DNA from: Rubrobacter sp.
GTDB taxonomy: Bacteria > Actinomycetota > Rubrobacteria > Rubrobacterales > Rubrobacteraceae
NCBI GenBank assembly: GCA_019247245.1
Contig: JAFAPF010000121.1
Coordinates: 1-7,751, forward strand
Direction: 5' to 3'
Length of the DNA stretch: 7,751 bases
Below, in pieces: positions 6,229-7,751 of the stretch. The translations under genes were made by a program, and so were the position numbers. Under the pieces are notes generated by a model. The model was not told where the DNA came from. It did not search any database and saw only the letters and a program-made list of their open reading frames with translations. Every line of letters begins with the position of its first letter. The first letter of the stretch is position 1.

Positions 6229-7175
6229 ATAGAAGATGGACGGGCATATGGTAGCCGTCATGCTTGAAGAAGCCCCGCGCGTCCCTTACGGTGACTGTCG
6301 AGATCGCTACCCCCAGTGCTTCAATCAGGGCTTCACAGGTCCTGGCCTGAGCCCTTCGCAAGGCTCCCTGTAACTTCAAGAAAGCTTCCTCGATGGGGTT
6401 GAAGTACGGCGAGTACGGCGGCAAGTAGAGTAGCCGACAGCCCCTCTCTTCGATCAGCTACCTGACCCTCGCACCCTTATGCGCACAGAGGTTGTCTACC
6501 ACTACGATCTGTCCGCACCTCAGATTGGGAGCAAGCGCTTTTTCAACGTAAGCTTCGAAGACTGTGACGGTAGTAGCACCTTGCACTGCCAAACAAGGCC
6601 CCATTCCCTCCAGGCTCATGCTCGCGAGAAGCATAGTATTAGTCCCACGGTTGCGTGGGACCTTCGCGTAGGCCCTTCTGCCTTTTGGGGAGTAGGCGTA
6701 CCGTGGAGCAAGCGAGGTGTTGGTACCCATCTCGTCTACGAACACGAGCTTGCGTGGATCTACCGCTCCGGCTAGAGTCACCCTCCAGGCTGCTCTGAGC
6801 CATTCGTCTCTTTGTGTAGCACCCACCGATCTTTTTTACGAGTGTAGCCAAGGTGCCTGATGGTTCGGCAGATGGTCGACTTGCTCACCCTGTGCCCGAG
6901 TAACTCGCAGAGTAGATTATGGCCCTCTCCTCGTAGGTGATAGCTGGAGGGGCGTGCAGATCCTCCTCAAGTAGCTTCATCGCGCTCCCGTTGAGTTTGC
7001 CTTTCCTAGTGGGTGCTTTGCCCGGGCTCAGCGGCTTCCCTTCTTCTGCGAACTTTACGTAGCGTTTGACAGAGGTTGCACCTACTCCGAAAGTGCGAGC
7101 GGATTAGACCTTTGACATCCCGAGCCCTACGGCAGCGACTATCTTCTCTCTGAGGTCTAAAGAGTACACTCTCAT
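6227..7175 (-). pseudogene. IS630-family DDE transposase, multiply disrupted
   Basis: Repaired, the gene encodes 315 residues, the usual size for IS630 transposases. The N-terminus (MRVYSLDLREKIVAAVGLGM, then TFGVGATSVKRYVKFAEEG) is a helix-turn-helix DNA-binding domain. The catalytic domain keeps Asp147 (FVDEMG), Asp227 (VVDNLCAHK) and Glu262 (FNPIEEAF), with exactly 34 residues between the last two, the DD34E spacing that defines IS630/Tc1. Lesions: TAA at 7104-7106 (codon 24), an extra 2 nt at about 6919-6920, one A missing from the A-run at 6832-6837 (restoring it gives TRKKRSVGATQRDEW), and TAG at 6458-6460 (codon 239, VR-stop-LIEERG, probably from GAG). Corrected length is 948 nt, an exact codon multiple. 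It is the most damaged gene in the window. Confidence 0.9.
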
Positions 7176-7207
7176 AACCGGATGATGCACCAACGTCCAA
7201 TCTCACC

Positions 7208-7225
7208 GCAACACGCTGTAGTACT
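7208..7225 (-). repeat. IS630 right terminal inverted repeat
   Basis: The reverse complement, AGTACTACAGCGTGTTGC, matches the left terminal repeat at most positions. TA follows at 7226-7227. It lies 32 bp upstream of the transposase ATG, so it may also hold part of the transposase promoter. Confidence 0.55.
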
Positions 7226-7560
7226 TACAATACTAAGGGTATTGATTTCTAAAGACGTGTCGGTTATTTGTCATAGGTACTTTCTATACACGACTTCCAA
7301 GCATATCTTTAACAAATATTTAAGGCAGTTTTAACACCAGTGAAACCGAAAGGTATGGGCATATAGCCCACAAACAACATATAATTGATATTACGCTAGA
7401 GAGCTGGGAGACCGGGCCGTACCGGGCTCGGGGCTACTTGGTGTGATCATCGGAAGGAGTGGTTTGAGCAGAGCTGCGCATGTGAGACAATTGCTCATAG
7501 CATCCTACTTGGCCCGCGCCGAATGCGTAAACGGTAGACTGAAAAACGAGAGCAGCAAGG

Positions 7561-7594
7561 ACGAGGCGAAAATAAAGAAGAGCTGTCGCCTCGT
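7561..7594. promoter_or_regulatory. perfect 9-bp inverted repeat upstream of the right-hand gene
   Basis: ACGAGGCGA (7561-7569) and TCGCCTCGT (7586-7594) are perfect inverted copies separated by 16 nt. The repeat lies 64 bp upstream of the ATG at 7659. No T-tract follows on either strand, so it does not look like an intrinsic terminator. It could be an operator for a dimeric repressor with half-sites about 2.4 helical turns apart, or a hairpin in the 5' leader of the mRNA. Confidence 0.5.
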
Positions 7595-7642
7595 TAGCCG
7601 GTAGCATGTATGCGCGCTCATAGTTGCGTATCACTTTACATT

Positions 7643-7649
7643 GAGAGGA
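7643..7649 (+). promoter_or_regulatory. ribosome binding site of the right-hand gene
   Basis: GAGAGGA is followed by 9 nt and then ATG 7659. An in-frame TGA at 7653-7655 just before the ATG excludes an earlier start in this frame. An ATG at 7650 is followed at once by TGA and is too close to the site to be used. Confidence 0.5.
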
Positions 7650-7658
7650 ATGTGAGCT

Positions 7659-7751
7659 ATGCTTGATGGTGAAGCCCTGCACCAGAAGTCTGGCAAGGCC
7701 AGCTTCGACCTCATTTACGATCTCGACGATCCAAGAGGATACTTCAAGACC
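7659..7751 (+). CDS. N-terminus of a probable class I SAM-dependent methyltransferase (3' end outside window)
   Basis: The first 31 codons are open to the right edge. The sequence contains KASFDLIYDLDDPRGYFKT at the end of the visible part. The pattern (K)ASFD-IY---DPR-YF is what I associate with the start of a family of uncharacterised actinobacterial and Chloroflexota proteins annotated as class I SAM-dependent methyltransferases, in which the Rossmann-fold SAM-binding Gly-rich loop follows later and is not visible here. The start is fixed by an in-frame stop two codons upstream and by GAGAGGA. The inverted repeat 64 bp upstream may regulate it. The coding call is good; the functional call is from recall of the N-terminal pattern only. 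It is the only gene near the right end with no visible lesion. Confidence 0.6.
   Translation, partial: MLDGEALHQKSGKASFDLIYDLDDPRGYFKT

Larger units (their letters stand above)
6210..7225 (-). mobile_element. degenerate IS630-family insertion sequence
   Basis: The element of about 1,016 bp holds one transposase gene on the minus strand and is bounded by imperfect inverted repeats. Reading inward, the left end is GCTACTTGCAGCATGTTTC and the right end (reverse complement) is AGTACTACAGCGTGTTGC, about 13 matching positions with one gap. Each end is directly preceded by TA (6208-6209 and 7226-7227), matching the TA target duplication made by IS630/Tc1-type transposases. The left repeat runs into the transposase stop codon. 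With its transposase broken at four places, the copy cannot move by itself, although the ends might still be mobilised by a related transposase. Confidence 0.75.
7226..7658. other. spacer between the IS630 element and the right-hand gene
   Basis: No gene is supported. Small structures seen are a 5-bp hairpin TGGGC-ATATA-GCCCA (7356-7370), a close direct repeat ACCGGGC-CGT-ACCGGGC (7412-7428) and the 9-bp inverted repeat listed separately. A minus-strand frame (7434-7682, GTG start) has one hydrophobic stretch (LLYFRLVLAALVFQSTVYAF), but its 5' end lies inside the right-hand gene and it has no ribosome binding site. The region probably carries the promoter of the right-hand gene, though I cannot point to clear -35 and -10 boxes. 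Confidence 0.4.

Noticed and set aside
6479..6775. 98-residue plus-strand ORF inside the IS element
   Set aside because: It is an antisense shadow of the transposase catalytic domain.
7434..7682. 82-residue minus-strand ORF with one hydrophobic stretch
   Set aside because: It begins inside the right-hand + gene with a GTG, lacks a ribosome binding site, spans the 9-bp inverted repeat, and has no recognisable family.
1..7751. CRISPR array, tRNA, rRNA operon or defence system
   Set aside because: No regularly spaced direct repeats, no complete tRNA cloverleaf and no defence-type domains were seen on either strand.

Overview
The window looks like a degenerating accessory region of a bacterial chromosome. 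It has moderate GC content, an F420/flavin-type LLM oxidoreductase, a phospholipase C-like enzyme fused to LysM domains, an IS630 element, and the start of a methyltransferase-like gene. This mix would suit a large-genome Gram-positive-type lineage such as Ktedonobacteria (Chloroflexota) or an actinobacterium. That assignment is an inference from family resemblance, not a proven placement.

Layout from left to right: (1) the last 49 codons of a Thr/Asn/Ser/Gly-rich protein on + (2-151); (2) a long non-coding stretch with the first copy of a diverged 200-bp repeat (311-510); (3) a secreted phosphoesterase with two C-terminal LysM repeats on - (822-2827), broken by one frameshift and one in-frame TGA; (4) a probable 47-residue single-span membrane protein on - (3042-3185) behind a strong ribosome binding site; (5) a region of uncertain coding status, then the second copy of the 200-bp repeat (3504-3704); (6) an aldo/keto reductase on - (3722-4572), frameshifted; (7) an LLM-class oxidoreductase on - (4768-5663), with an in-frame TAG and a C-terminal frameshift; (8) about 470 bp without a convincing gene; (9) a decayed IS630-family element (6210-7225) with imperfect terminal inverted repeats, each flanked by TA; (10) a spacer holding a perfect 9-bp inverted repeat, then the first 31 codons of a methyltransferase-like gene on + that runs off the right edge.

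The dominant theme is gene decay. Four of the four long genes are disrupted, and in each one repairing the lesions gives an exact multiple of three and a normal family length with the catalytic motifs still present. The genes therefore appear to be recent pseudogenes (or, less likely, poor assembly) rather than random sequence. I see no operon acting as a pathway, no defence system and no CRISPR array. The most open questions are the 200-bp repeat pair and the inverted repeat upstream of the methyltransferase-like gene.
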